This document shows positions 1-10,218 of a stretch of 64,000 nucleotides of DNA, piece by piece. The stretch spans positions 1,196,783,241-1,196,847,240 of the forward strand of contig NC_056737.1 in NCBI RefSeq assembly GCF_019279795.1. The letters are read 5' to 3'. Source of the DNA: Protopterus annectens (taxonomy: Eukaryota > Chordata > Ceratodontiformes > Protopteridae). The position numbers and the translations under genes are program-made. Under the pieces are notes generated by a model. It had not been told where the DNA came from. It saw only the letters and a list, made by a program, of their open reading frames with translations, and searched no databases. Each line of letters begins with the position of its first letter. The stretch's first letter is position 1.

Positions 1-248
1 CACGCTGCAAAACACTGTATTGCTAATTGCCTGGACAACACATGTAAGAATCTTACTTTTACTTGTAAAGTTTGCAGTAAGAATGACTGTATGACTTAGT
101 GGCAGGTCTAAATCTTCAGATTTGCTACAGAGTAGGTGTTGGATACTATTAATTGCAAGTATATACAAAGTCAAAATGCGTCCTTGTAACAGGTTATGGG
201 GTTTTGATTTATTTCCTTTATTTTATGCACTCTAGATTATATTTACAG

Positions 249-399
249 ACACTGGAAGACAGATGAACTCTTTGCAACAATGTTTCTGAATGGTTGCAAT
301 CCAGTCCTTATTAAAAGATGTACCGAACTTCCACAGGCTTTTAGTGCCTTAAAAGATGAGAAACTAGACAGCGGCAATTCACTGTCTGCAGAAATCAAG
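249..399 (+). CDS. Lipoxygenase-like internal exon
   Basis: This is the only convincing host-gene exon in the window. It is a 151-nt open stretch preceded by a pyrimidine-rich tract ending in TTTACAG and followed by the donor GTAAGAG. Read with one leading base, it encodes 50 residues starting [15 protein letters not shown] and continuing [13 protein letters not shown]. That matches the conserved lipoxygenase block where an HW-x-ED motif precedes FLNG-x-NP and a basic-basic-C-T-x-(L/I)-P motif, which in vertebrate arachidonate lipoxygenases lies in the alpha-helical catalytic domain before the iron-binding histidines. Known vertebrate genes also have an exon boundary near this HW. Two things are odd: the usual FGYQF is FATMF here, and the stretch after the ELP motif is divergent and about three residues short (it ends [10 protein letters not shown]). 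A diverged paralogue, or a pseudogene exon under weak constraint, are both possible. No iron-ligand exon was found in the window, so the rest of the gene lies outside or across very long introns. Confidence 0.8.
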
Positions 400-1187
400 G
401 TAAGAGCATCTAAAGAACATAATGGTAATCTAGCAGCATTTATATTCATTGTCTTACATTGTGCTGCTATTTGGATGACAACATATACGCTCAAGGAACA
501 TGTTAATGATGGCATGTGCTTCTCTGAGCTCAGTAAGGCTTAATGCAGGAAACCACTCATTAATAAATATTGTGTGCTGCACTGATTCTGTTCTGAAGTC
601 GTACAACATTCACATCTGATGATGTTTTGTAGAGCTCACAAAAACCTCTGACTCTCTTACTCTCACAGTCTGACTTCAGGGCAGAAAGTGCATCATTATG
701 TGACTTATTAGCACAAAGGTGTCTGACTCCATTATTTCTCATAATATTCCCTTAAACTCTTCACCTGTGAGTTAAAAGGCATTACGTCTTGGTTTCTTCA
801 AGGCATTTTCCTTGTGCCATTATTTTATCTAATGTGTGCATTAGTGCTGAATCAAAACGTACAGCTAACCTGTAAGCAGATGTCCTGCTCTACACCATGA
901 GTGATAAGTCTCCACTACATACTGCAAGCATTTCTACCCCATGGTATTCACTTCATTGCACTTATTATTTTATATTATTGTCACTGCTTGTTAGCTCTTC
1001 ATGTTTTACATTCTATAGTTAGCTAGTTTGTATTTCGTATATAATTTTCCTACATCTCTTCTGTAAAGGTGGAATACAATTCCAATGAGGTTGTCAGTTT
1101 GCTGAAGTTGTATGCAAGTACTTCATTGTTATCTGACATTGTTAGGCTCAGTGAATGGCTTCTTTGTAAAATGGTAACAGTCATATC
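400..1187. other. Presumed intron, no recognised feature
   Basis: This AT-rich stretch follows the donor site of the lipoxygenase-like exon. The short open frames on both strands (for example 280-543 and 560-742) run across the splice signals or have no recognisable family. No further exon with matching splice signals was seen. Confidence 0.5.
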
Positions 1188-1307
1188 CTTCATAGGTTCA
1201 TAGGTTCATACTAGGCTATCTGCCCTAGGGCATTTATAAGCCTAGCCAGAGTGTGTTTGGCTTTCGCCACCCATTTTAAATTAATTTTGCTATGCCCTTT
1301 TTCGAGG

Positions 1308-4180
1308 TTAGTATACTGTGCCTCTGTCTAACAGTGACACAGAAGTGATACCCGGGGTAAACCTATGATCCCACATCCACTCATCAAGATTCCTCTTTAA
1401 GAGAGTCAATGAGGGACTCTGCCTAACCTGGACTGGGATTTTATTCCAGAGTGAAGGGAGCCTCTGGGTTATGAATCTGTCTCTCCAGCATGTCCTATTT
1501 ATTTCAGTGCTGAGGTTCAAGTCTCTTGAGCGCGTAGCTCGATGGGATTTGGATTTTCTGAGGTGCAGCATGTCCATTAATTCGGGTTGGACATGGCTTT
1601 ATACGTCAGGCACAGATCGCCTCTGAGCAGGCGGTATGCCACTGAGTAGAGCTGGAGTTTCTTTAACCGGGCAGCATATGGCATCTGTTTGAGCCCTTTG
1701 ATCCTCTTGGTGAGGTACTTTTGGGGTCTTTCCAGTTGCTGCAGGTGTCTGGTAAGGTACATCTCCAACGGGGCATTGTACTCAATCATGGGCCTGATGA
1801 GGGATGAGTAAAGAGGCACGATGACCTCCCCTGATCTAGATGTGAATCCCTTCATGATTAGGTGGGCTATATAAAATGTTTTTCTAACCACTTTGGCCAC
1901 GTGGTTGTCAAATGAGAGATTGCTATCAACTTGGGTCCCCAGGTCCCTAATTACTTCTTCCGTACTTAATGGATTACCACCTATGTGGTAATTTGTGGGC
2001 ACTTTGTTTTTACCAAAGGGGATGACTATACACTTTTTGGCGTTTAGCTTGAGGCCACCAGTTGTCTGTTTCTATGAGGCCCTTTTGGAGGATGCTTGTG
2101 TCAGCTGGAGAGTCGATTATAGCACCCAGTTTGCAGTCATCTGCGAACTTGGTCAGCCACAGTCCTTCCGTGTTGGCCTGTACCTCAGAGAAATATATAC
2201 CGAACAGGAGAGGTCCCAAGACTGAGCCTTGTGGGACGCCACTTGTAACTGGTTTGGGGTCTGACATGGCTCCAGCAATTCTAACCATGTGGGTTCTGTC
2301 CTTGAGCCAGTTTGCAACCCATCTAGTGACATAGGGGTTTATATTTAAGCTGGTGAGCTTATCTATAATGCCCGAGTGGGGTATTGTATCGAAGGCTTTT
2401 GCGAGGTCCAGGTAGGCTGTGTGGACCATCTTCCCCTCGTCAATGGCCTTGGTGACTGTTTCAAAGAAATCAACCAGGTTTAAGAGGCAGGATCTGCCCT
2501 TAACAAAGCCAAACTGGGTAGGATCCAGTGTCTGTAGGTCCCCAATATCTTTTTTTTATGAGGTCCATGATGATCCTTTCCATAGCTTTGCAGACCAAGC
2601 TAGTCAGGCTTATGGGGCGATAGTTTCCAGGATCCGTTGAGGCACCACCTTTGTGGAGAGTGACCACTGTTGCTGTACGCCACTCTTTGGGTACATATCC
2701 TGTGGTAAGGCTGAGATTGAACAGTAGTTTTATGTTTGGGTTTAGCTCTTCTTGGAGTTCATGTAGGACGCAGCCCGGGACACCATCTGGTCCCATCGAT
2801 GCTGTGTTTTTTGCTTTGGAGAGGGCGGCTCTTACCTGAGCATCTGAGGTGTCAGGGGGGCAGCACTCTGCTGGGATAGATATTTGCCCTTTTGGTGGCT
2901 GAACCTGTCAGCTAGGATGTTGGCAATGTCTGTGGGGTTGGTGTATTTTTTGTCATTTTGGACTAATTCTGAGCATATCTGGGAATTCCCACCCAGGTTC
3001 CTAACATAACTAAAGAAAGCCTTGTGATTATCCTTAGTGTCCTGTGCAATTTTTCTCTCGAAGCTGGCCTTAGACGATTTTATGAGTGCCCGTAGTTTTT
3101 TGCTAACACTGATCAGAGATGCCTTCCCTTTTTGGGATTTTGCTCTATCATGTAGTAGCTTCCTCCTTCTATTGTATAGTTTGTTTATGGCTGGGGTCCA
3201 CTAGACAGGATATCTGCCTTTGGAGGATTGGGTCTTGGTTTTATTTGGGATTGCATGATCCATGCATTCCTGAAGGTGTTCATAGAATGCGTTTATAAAG
3301 GATTCTGTGGTCTGGGCCGTATTTTCCACAGGCCCGGGGGCTTTGAAGGATTCCACCTTAGTTTTGAGGAGTGTGAAATTTGCTTTAGAGAAGTTTTTCA
3401 CTGTGGTTTTCTGGGCAGGGGGTGGGGTCGGGATGTGAATATCCAGTGAGATTAGTTTATGGCCTGATGTTACCAGTGAGGGATACACTTCTGGTCTGGA
3501 GCATAGAGTCCCCATGTTGGTGATGATCAGGTCCAGTATGTTTTCCCCTCTTTTGGGAGTGGTAACAGTTGTTCTTTAGTATTTGAGTTTATAAATTCTA
3601 GGAACCTTTGAGCTAGGGTGTTGGAGCTAGAGTAATGCTCCCAGTCTATGTTTGGGTAGTTGAAGTCGCCCAATATAATGGTGTTTGGAGAGACCTTCAT
3701 ATTTTCCAGTGTTCTCAGGAAGGCCGAGTGGGGTTCCTGGGTTTGGGAGTGTGGTCTGTAGCAGGCTATAAACTGGAAGGCAGTTTTACCCACTGTTAGT
3801 TGCACATGGATAGTCTCTGATGCTTTGTGCTGTGCCACCAACTTGGAGGTGTGGGTATCTTTGACGAATATTGATACTCCCCCTCCTTTTCTCGTTCGGT
3901 CCAAGTTTTGGGGCCGAAAAGCATGGTATGAGGTATAACCTGGTAGTGCTGGGGTGCTCTCGGGAGCCTTGAACCAGGTTTCTGTTACTGCACAGATATT
4001 GATGTTCTCCATGCTAAGGAGAGTTTTGAGTGCATGCATCTTGAGGTTTAGACTTTTGGCATTGAGTAGCATTACTCTTTGTTTCTTATCCCTTGTGATA
4101 CCTATGGAGGTGGGTTTGTCTTTTGAGCCTTGCCTAAAAAAGGAACTATGGGGGTAGCAAGAGCCTTTGCCAATATCCAA
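1308..4180 (-). pseudogene. CR1 copy A ORF2, endonuclease-reverse transcriptase, frameshifted
   Basis: The endonuclease begins LLNAKSLNLKMHAL and carries AVTETWF and ILGDFNYPNIDW, then the SGHK equivalent of the usual SDHK box. After a linker, the reverse transcriptase shows a fingers block (MGPDGVPGC, NYRPISLTSL), motif A (LDLAKAFDTIPHS), motif B (SGVPQGSVLGPLLFGIYF) and an intact FADD catalytic box near 2130. The thumb and C-terminal region runs through LGTQVDSNLSFDNH to the stop at 1308. Frameshifts lie near 3520, near 2850-3200, at an A-run near 2551, near 2060 and near 1577. The upstream part of the frame overlaps ORF1 with no AUG before the endonuclease; the first AUG is the VMLLN methionine. 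The catalytic box is intact but no protein can be made from this copy. Confidence 0.88.
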
Positions 4181-4945
4181 AAGCCCAGGGGTGACAGGTG
4201 CAAGCCGTCCCTAGCGAAGCATTGTGGCTTGTCGAGCATGTCATCCCAGGCTGACAGGCATTGGATCCCCTTTGAATGACACCAATACTTAAGCCAATTG
4301 TTGAATTTGATCATCTTGTCTTCATATTGTGGCATCATTCTTGGTGAGGGTAAGATGCTACTCAAGGTCAGGGTCATACCGGCCTGGGCCACATGCTCAG
4401 AGAGCTCCTCTATGTCTCTTTTCATGTAGTCCAGGGAGGTACGTCTCAGGTCATTCACACCAGCATGGACAATGACTGAGTCATATTTGTACTTGCCTTG
4501 GAGTGACCTGAGTGCTTGTGTTATGTGGCGGATCCTAGCACCCGACAGGCAGCTCACCGTGACCTTCTCCTTGTTCAGCCTGGTGAGCGGGACATCAGTG
4601 TGCCTGACGATAGAGTCCCCTATTACAAGTGTATCAGGTGTGTTGTTTAGCCTTAAGGGCTGTGACTGTTTGGCACACTGGCTTTGCGAGCTATGTGTTG
4701 CACGTGTTTTGTTTTGGGGGAGCGGTTGCTTGGGTGTCTGCTTTGGAGGTCTCTGCTGCTTAGGCAGATTTTTATTTAGAGCCTCCGAGTATGTTTTTGT
4801 GTGTTTATGTGTTTGGTTTGCTGTCGTGGTAGGTTTATGTGAGACTAGAATTGTAGTGAGTGTGGTTTCCTTCTCCTCCTGACAGGTTTCGCCAGTACTG
4901 AGTTGAGAGAGCTTAGCCTCCAGTTTGGCTGTATGGTTGCATCCC
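4102..4945 (-). pseudogene. CR1 copy A ORF1, SGNH-type esterase domain
   Basis: This frame is open from about 4945 to its stop at 4102. The N-terminal part reads as a charged, coiled-coil-like linker (LEAKLSQLSTGE) followed by a basic, low-complexity stretch. It then enters the esterase domain found in ORF1 of many CR1-clade elements. Block I reads VIGDSIVRH with the nucleophile serine near 4610, block III reads HAGVNDL, and block V reads DGLHLSPLG with the Asp-x-x-His pair. All expected catalytic residues are therefore present. The role proposed for such domains is lipid or membrane interaction during retrotransposition. The last 15 codons overlap the ORF2 frame, which lies in -1. The 5' end is missing, so the protein is incomplete. 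Confidence 0.85.
4135..4141 (-). promoter_or_regulatory. Candidate -1 frameshift heptamer, CR1 copy A
   Basis: On the minus strand the heptamer T TTT TTA lies in phase with ORF1 (codons CCT TTT TTA). Slipping back one base gives TTT TTT AGG, which is the ORF2 frame. The same heptamer in the same phase recurs in copies B, C, E and G. Confidence 0.5.
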
Positions 4946-5224
4946 TTACTTACATGAACATTTCAGGGGTGATAAGGTTTCCTAATACTTCCGTATTCAA
5001 GCACATGTGCTTCATCAGTACACTGCCAAAACTGCTTCATCCAAACGTTTGAGCCACAGACTTTCTTTTATTGAATTATATGACTTACATTGTTTAAAAC
5101 ACCTTATTTTACTATTCTTGTAGCAGTGGGGGACATTTCCGCAGTCCTCCAAATATACATCACAAACACTGCTGTCAATATATTATTTGGAATTACACAA
5201 GGTATAGGCATCAGTCTTCAACCA
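4946..5224. other. No recognised feature
   Basis: Sequence between the truncated 5' end of CR1 copy A and the first unit of the ~70-bp repeat. No coding, RNA or repeat signature was recognised. Confidence 0.4.
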
Positions 5225-7016
5225 GCTGCTTTTAATAGTCACACTCTGTAGCACTCGCTTCATGAGTCGTTCTAGATGGGTCTTTTAGCAATCAGATGGG
5301 CCTTATCCTCTGCTGCTGTAAAACTCCCATCCTGTAGTCATTATTTGTTATTTATGTATTTATTGACATTTGATTACCAGGAAAGTCCAACTGGGTAGAA
5401 GACCATTTTTAGTGCAGACCCAGGGAGAAAAGCTCCAAATTATTACAAAACACGATGTCAGATGTGCAAATGAGAGTGGAATCATCTGCATGTATTATTA
5501 GGGTAGCCTGTTGTCTGAAAGTATAGTGTGTTGGTGAAAATGTTGAGGAGTGGGCCAAGGGTAGAGCCTTGTGGTACAGGGGTAGTGACTGGGAGGTAAG
5601 GAGAGAGTGTGGAGTGCTATCTTACTGACTGATACCTACTGGACAGGTAGCTTTTGAACCACAGAAGGGTGGGCTGAGAGAGACCTAGTGACGACATTTG
5701 AAAAAGGAGTTTGCTGTGACAAACTTTGTCCAAGGCTTTAGACAAGTCTAGAAATAAGGAAGAAACTAGTTTTCCACTATCTCTAGCTTTATTAACAGTA
5801 TCTGTGTAGTTTAGAAGGGCAATGCTAATACTATGGGAAGGACAGAAGCCACATTGTGCAGGGGACAGGAGTTCTTCCTACAAGAGATAGTCTAGCAATT
5901 GTTTTTTAAAACATTTTCAAATATTTTGGCAAGGGGAGACAAGATTGCTATAGGTCTAAAGTTATTAATGTCTGATGCATTTCCTTCTTTGTGCAGAGGA
6001 ATAATGTGTGACTTTTTCTAGAGAGAGGGATTGTGGATTCCTGGACTGACCTATTTATAAGGACTGAGACAGGATAAGCAATTCTGTTGACTGCTATTTT
6101 TAGGTACTTGCTTGGAAGGTCATCAGCTGAAGAAAAGCATGGTTTAAGTTTGCTTAAGAGTCGTTTTATATAGAATATGGTCACAGGTTTGAAGGTGGAA
6201 GTGGATGTGCTGATATATGACTGATGGGCAGGGTTGGGATTAAATGTTGAGGAATCCTTGGTTACAGATACTATACTATTTATAAAATAAGAGTTGGACT
6301 GTTTTGCAGTTTTGAGTGGTGAGTTATCAGGAGAGGGGTTTGGGTTGAAGTTTTGGCTGGGATGTAAGATTTCTTTAATGGATGTCCAATGTTTTTTAGG
6401 GTTCTGCTTAGTATTATTTTGAAACTTATTATAGTATTTTTTTTGTTTTCAATTATTTGTTTTTTATTATGATTGTGAAGCATTCTGACGTTTTAAAATA
6501 CTGAGGGGTTTTATATTTATACCAATCTTTCCATGCTTTTTCTTTATCTTGCATTAACATTCGACTGTTTTTGGATAGCGTGTCCATTTAACAGTCAGTT
6601 GGCCCTTAGCACTTGTTGTAGTGCTCACTTCAGATATCCATAACAGAGATATATTTAAGCAGTCAGACAGCCCTTGCATGTGGTGTTGCACCACTCACAT
6701 CCTGTAGCCATTACAAAGTGGCCTTTCAGCAGTTGGACAGACCTCTGCATGCATTACTGTAACACTCACACCCTGTTTCCATTACACAGGGGCACTCCAA
6801 TACCCTTTGCATGTTCTGTCATAGCACTCACCTCCTGTGGCTATTATAGACTAATTTTTATCAGTTAGAGATCATTTGCAGGTACTATTGTAGCACTTAA
6901 ATCCTGTAGCCCTTATACAATGGTGTTTTAGCAATCAGATGGTCCTTTGCATTTGTTGTTATAGCACTCACATCTTGTAACCATTACACAGTGATATTTT
7001 AGTAGTCAGATAGCCC
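5225..7016. repeat. Degenerate ~70-bp tandem repeat, split by a LINE
   Basis: Diverged units contain the motifs TTTAGCAATCAGATGG, a CTTTGCAT-like box, GTAGCACTCACATCCTGTAG and CCATTACACAGTGG. Roughly 1.5 units lie at 5225-5345 and about six at 6590-7016. The two parts flank the L2-like LINE at 5346-6585, so the LINE inserted into the array. Confidence 0.7.
5346..6585 (-). mobile_element. L2/Rex-like LINE with internal deletion
   Basis: This minus-strand LINE has a reverse transcriptase fingers region (DDLPSKYLKIA, IIPLHKEGNASDINNFRPIA), motif A (LDLSKALDKV, with Leu in place of the usual Phe), motif B (PVPQGSTLGPLLNIF) and motif C as HADDSTLIC, keeping both aspartates. Directly after motif C, near 5455, the sequence jumps to the family's 3' tail. 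That tail contains an AAGTCCAACTGGG-like block and ends in TAAA/TAAT-rich repeats at 5346-5370, so the thumb and C-terminal domain have been deleted. The same 3' tail block recurs at 22.5, 57.95 and 61.7 kb. The 5' end, including the endonuclease, is missing. Confidence 0.8.
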
Positions 7017-7519
7017 AATAGGTAAATTTAATTCCAGCACAGGTAACAGAGCAGGTTAAGAACAAGAATTAAAAATCCTATAGGTAAGCTTTAGATTATG
7101 TTTAGATTCTGAGAATTTTATTAACTAATTTCTCTGTATGTGCTCTAAAGGGCAGACTGTAAACCATGGTTCTTATATTCAATGACCTGTTCGAATATAT
7201 TGTTTAGTGGGTCCTTTATGACGAAGCATAGAAGTGTTTTCTATAGAGTACAAAAACATAACTATAGTCTTCTTGTGGTAAATTGTTAATTTATTTCAGA
7301 TTAACTAATTGCATAGAGTGTTGAATTCTGACTGCACTTTGACTAGTATATTTGCAACTGATAAATCGCATTTGAGAAGTAAAATCTCTTCTCTGGTATT
7401 TGTGGGCAGCAACCAAATTCAAGGCAGTAACATCACACTAGAAACACTAAAGTAATAATGTTACTCAGACTATAACAAAGAAGCAATGCTTTCATAAGGT
7501 TCTTCAATAGCCTTGACTC
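7017..7519. other. No recognised feature
   Basis: AT-rich sequence between the ~70-bp repeat and the 71-bp satellite. No motif was recognised. Confidence 0.4.
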
Positions 7520-9622
7520 CTTCATTCAGACTATGAACAATCTGCATAATGCAGCTTCAGTTAACATAAATGGAGTACTGTTGTAACTCCTTCATTCAGA
7601 CTATAAACAATCTTGATAATGCAGCCTCATTTAAAGTTAAATGGAGTACTGTTGTAATGCCTTCATGCAGACTACAATCTACATAATTTAGCTTAAGTTA
7701 AAGGTAAATGGATACTGTTGTAACTCCTTAATTTAAACTATAGACAATCTCCATAATGCACATTCAGTTAAAGGTGAATGGAGTACTGTTGTAACAATTT
7801 CATGCAGAGTAAAATCTACACAATGTAGCTTAAGTTAAAGGTAAAAGGAGTACCTGTTGTAACTCCTTTATTCAAACTACAGACAATCTTCATAATGCAG
7901 CTTCAGTTAAGTGGTAAATGGAGTACAGTTGTAACTCCGTCATGCAAAGTATACTCAATCTCCATAATGCACCTTCACTTAAAGGTAAATGGAGTACCGG
8001 TGTAACTCCTTCAGTCAAGCTACAGACAATCTATATGATGCAACTTCAGTTAGAGGTAAGTGGAGTACTGTTGTAACTCCTTCATTCAGACTTCATTTAA
8101 AGGTAAATGGAGTACTGTAGTAATGCCTTCATGCAGACTACAATCTACATAATGTAACTTAAGTTAAAGATAATTGGAGCACTGTTGTAACTACTTCATT
8201 CAGATTATAGACAATTTACATAATGCAGCTTAAGTTAAAGGTAAATGGAGTACTGCTGTAACTCATTCAGACTATAGACAATTTGCACAATGCAGCTTCA
8301 CTTAAAAAATGGAGTACTGTTGTAACTCCTTCGTTCAGACTATAGACAATCTATATAATGCAGCTTCAGTTAAATGTAAATGGAGTACTGTTGTAACTAC
8401 TTCATTCAGGCTATAGACAATCTCCTTAAAACAACTTCATTTAAAGGTAAATGGAGTACCTGTTGTAACTCCTTCATTCAGGCTACAGGCAGCCTATATA
8501 ATGCAGCTTCATTGAAAAGGGTAAATGGAGTACTTTTGTATATTCTTCAGACTATATTCTACCTAATGTAGCTTCAGTTAAAGGTAAATGGAGTACTGTT
8601 ATAACTCTTTTATTCAGAGTATATAAAATCTACATAATGCAGCTTCAGTTAAAGGTAAATGGAGTACTGTTGTAACTCCTTCATTCAGGCTACAAACAAT
8701 CTTCATATAAACATAAATGGAGTACTGTTGTAACTCCTTTCAGGCTACAGGCAACCTACATAATGCTGCATCATTTTAAAGGTAAATGAAGTATTGTTAT
8801 AACTCTTTCATTCAGACTACAGGCAGTTTACACAATACAGCTTCAGTTATAAACAAATGGAATACTGTTGTAACTCCTTCACTTAGACTATAGACAATCA
8901 ACAAAGCAGCTTCAGTTAAACATAATTGGAGCACTGTTGTAACTCCCTCATTCAGACTACAGACAATCTTCATATTGTAGCTTCATTTAAAGGTACATGG
9001 AGTACTGTTTTAACTTTTTCATGCATTCAACAATCTACATACTCTAGCTTAAGTTAAGGGTAAATGGAGTACTGTTGTAACTCCTTCATGCAGACTATAA
9101 TCTACATAATGTAGCATAAGTTAAAGGTAAATGAAGTACTGTTGTAACTCTTTCATTCAAACTATAGACAATTTACACAATGCAGCTTCAGTTATAAACA
9201 AATGGAGTACTGTTGTAACTCCTTCATAAGGACTATAGACAATTAACAAAGCAGCTTCAGTTAAACGTAAATGGAGCACTGTTGTAACTCCCTCATTCAG
9301 ACTACAGACAATGTATATTATGCAGCTTCTGTTACATGTGAATGGAGCACTATTGTAACTCCTTCATTCAGACTACAGACAATCTCCATATTGTAGCTTC
9401 ATTTAAAGGTACATGGAGTACTGTTGTAACTTTTTCATGCAGTCAACAATCTACATACTCTAGCTTAAGTTAAGGGTAAATGGAGTACTATTGTAACTCC
9501 TTCAGTCAGACTATAGACAATCTATATAATGCAACTTCAGTTATGGGTAAATTCCTTATTGTACTAACTCCTTCATTCATGCTACAAGCAGCCTACATAA
9601 TGCATACATGATGCAGCTTCAT
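7520..9622. repeat. 71-bp satellite, block 1 (~29 units)
   Basis: The unit is about 71 bp: a conserved core GGAGTACTGTTGTAACTCC, then TTCATTCAGACTATAGACAA, TCTACATAATGCAGCTTCAG and TTAAAGGTAAAT. Some units are shortened to about 56-60 bp. Units here are more diverged than in later blocks. All plus-strand frames are open over short distances, giving spurious proteins rich in CNSFIQ and YIMQLQL. Confidence 0.93.
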
Positions 9623-9641
9623 AAAATGACATAGCCCACAA

Positions 9642-10218
9642 ATGCAGTGTGCCACTCAACCACAGCCCATAAGGCATAACAACATACCCAACAGTCTAGT
9701 CATAGGTGTCTCTATAGTCAGGCACACTGATGTTCCATTCCCCAGGCTAAACAAGGTGAAAGTTACTGTCAGCTGCCTGTCAGGTGCCAGGTTCTGCCAC
9801 ATAATGCACAGAGTTCACTCCACAACAAGTACAAATATGACTCTGTCATTGTCCATGTTGGTGTGAATGACCTGAGACATACCTCCTTGGACTACATGAA
9901 AAGAGACATGGAGGAGCTCTACAATCTTGTAGCCCAGGCAGGTATGACCCTAGCCCTGAGTAGCATCCTGATATCACCCAGAATGATACCACAGTACAAG
10001 GACAAAATGATTGACTTCAACAATTGGCTAAGCTTCTGGTGTCATTCTATGGGGATCCAGTATCTGTCTGCCTGGGATGGCATGATCGACAGGCCATGAT
10101 GCTTTGCCAGAGATGGCCCACACCTGTCACCCTTGGCATTCTGGATATGGGCTAAGGCTCTTGCCACCCCTATAGTGCCTTTTTTAGGCAAGGTTCAAAT
10201 GACAAATTCACCACCATA
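9642..10218 (+). pseudogene. CR1 copy B ORF1 esterase remnant
   Basis: Esterase block I reads VIGVSIVRH: the aspartate next to the nucleophile serine of the usual GDS is replaced by valine. Block III (GVNDLRHTS) is present in another frame after a frameshift near 9830. A premature stop follows DRP near 10099, but the same frame continues to the normal C-terminus, with block V degraded to DGPHLSPL. The stop at about 10218 lies 15 codons past the T TTT TTA heptamer at 10180-10186. The same GVS change occurs in copy C. Confidence 0.82.
10180..10186 (+). promoter_or_regulatory. Candidate -1 frameshift heptamer, CR1 copy B
   Basis: T TTT TTA in the esterase frame (codons TTT at 10181 and TTA at 10184). 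The -1 frame is open from here into the endonuclease, whose first AUG is at 10249. Confidence 0.5.

Larger units (their letters stand above)
1188..4945 (-). mobile_element. CR1-like LINE copy A, 5'-truncated
   Basis: This minus-strand non-LTR retrotransposon has its 3' end at the left, in tandem TATGAACC units typical of CR1 3' tails. Reading leftwards from 4945, it holds the C-terminal part of ORF1 (esterase), then ORF2 with an apurinic-type endonuclease and a reverse transcriptase, then a short 3' UTR containing a GGCTAGGCTTATA-like block. The 5' part, where CR1 ORF1 normally carries a PHD-like zinc finger, is missing. ORF2 is broken by several frameshifts. Copy A differs from copies B-D across the window and is an independent, probably older, insertion. 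Confidence 0.9.

Noticed and set aside
243-515. Minus-strand 90-residue frame over the first exon
   Set aside because: Shadow of the lipoxygenase-like exon; no motif and no matching splice signals on that strand.
4102-4180. A separate ORF2 start methionine inside the ORF1 overlap of CR1 copy A
   Set aside because: The codon at the frame's apparent start (4178-4180) is TTG, not ATG, and no AUG precedes the endonuclease in this frame.
7520-9622. CRISPR-like array of direct repeats
   Set aside because: Units are contiguous and diverged with no unique spacers, and the genome is eukaryotic.
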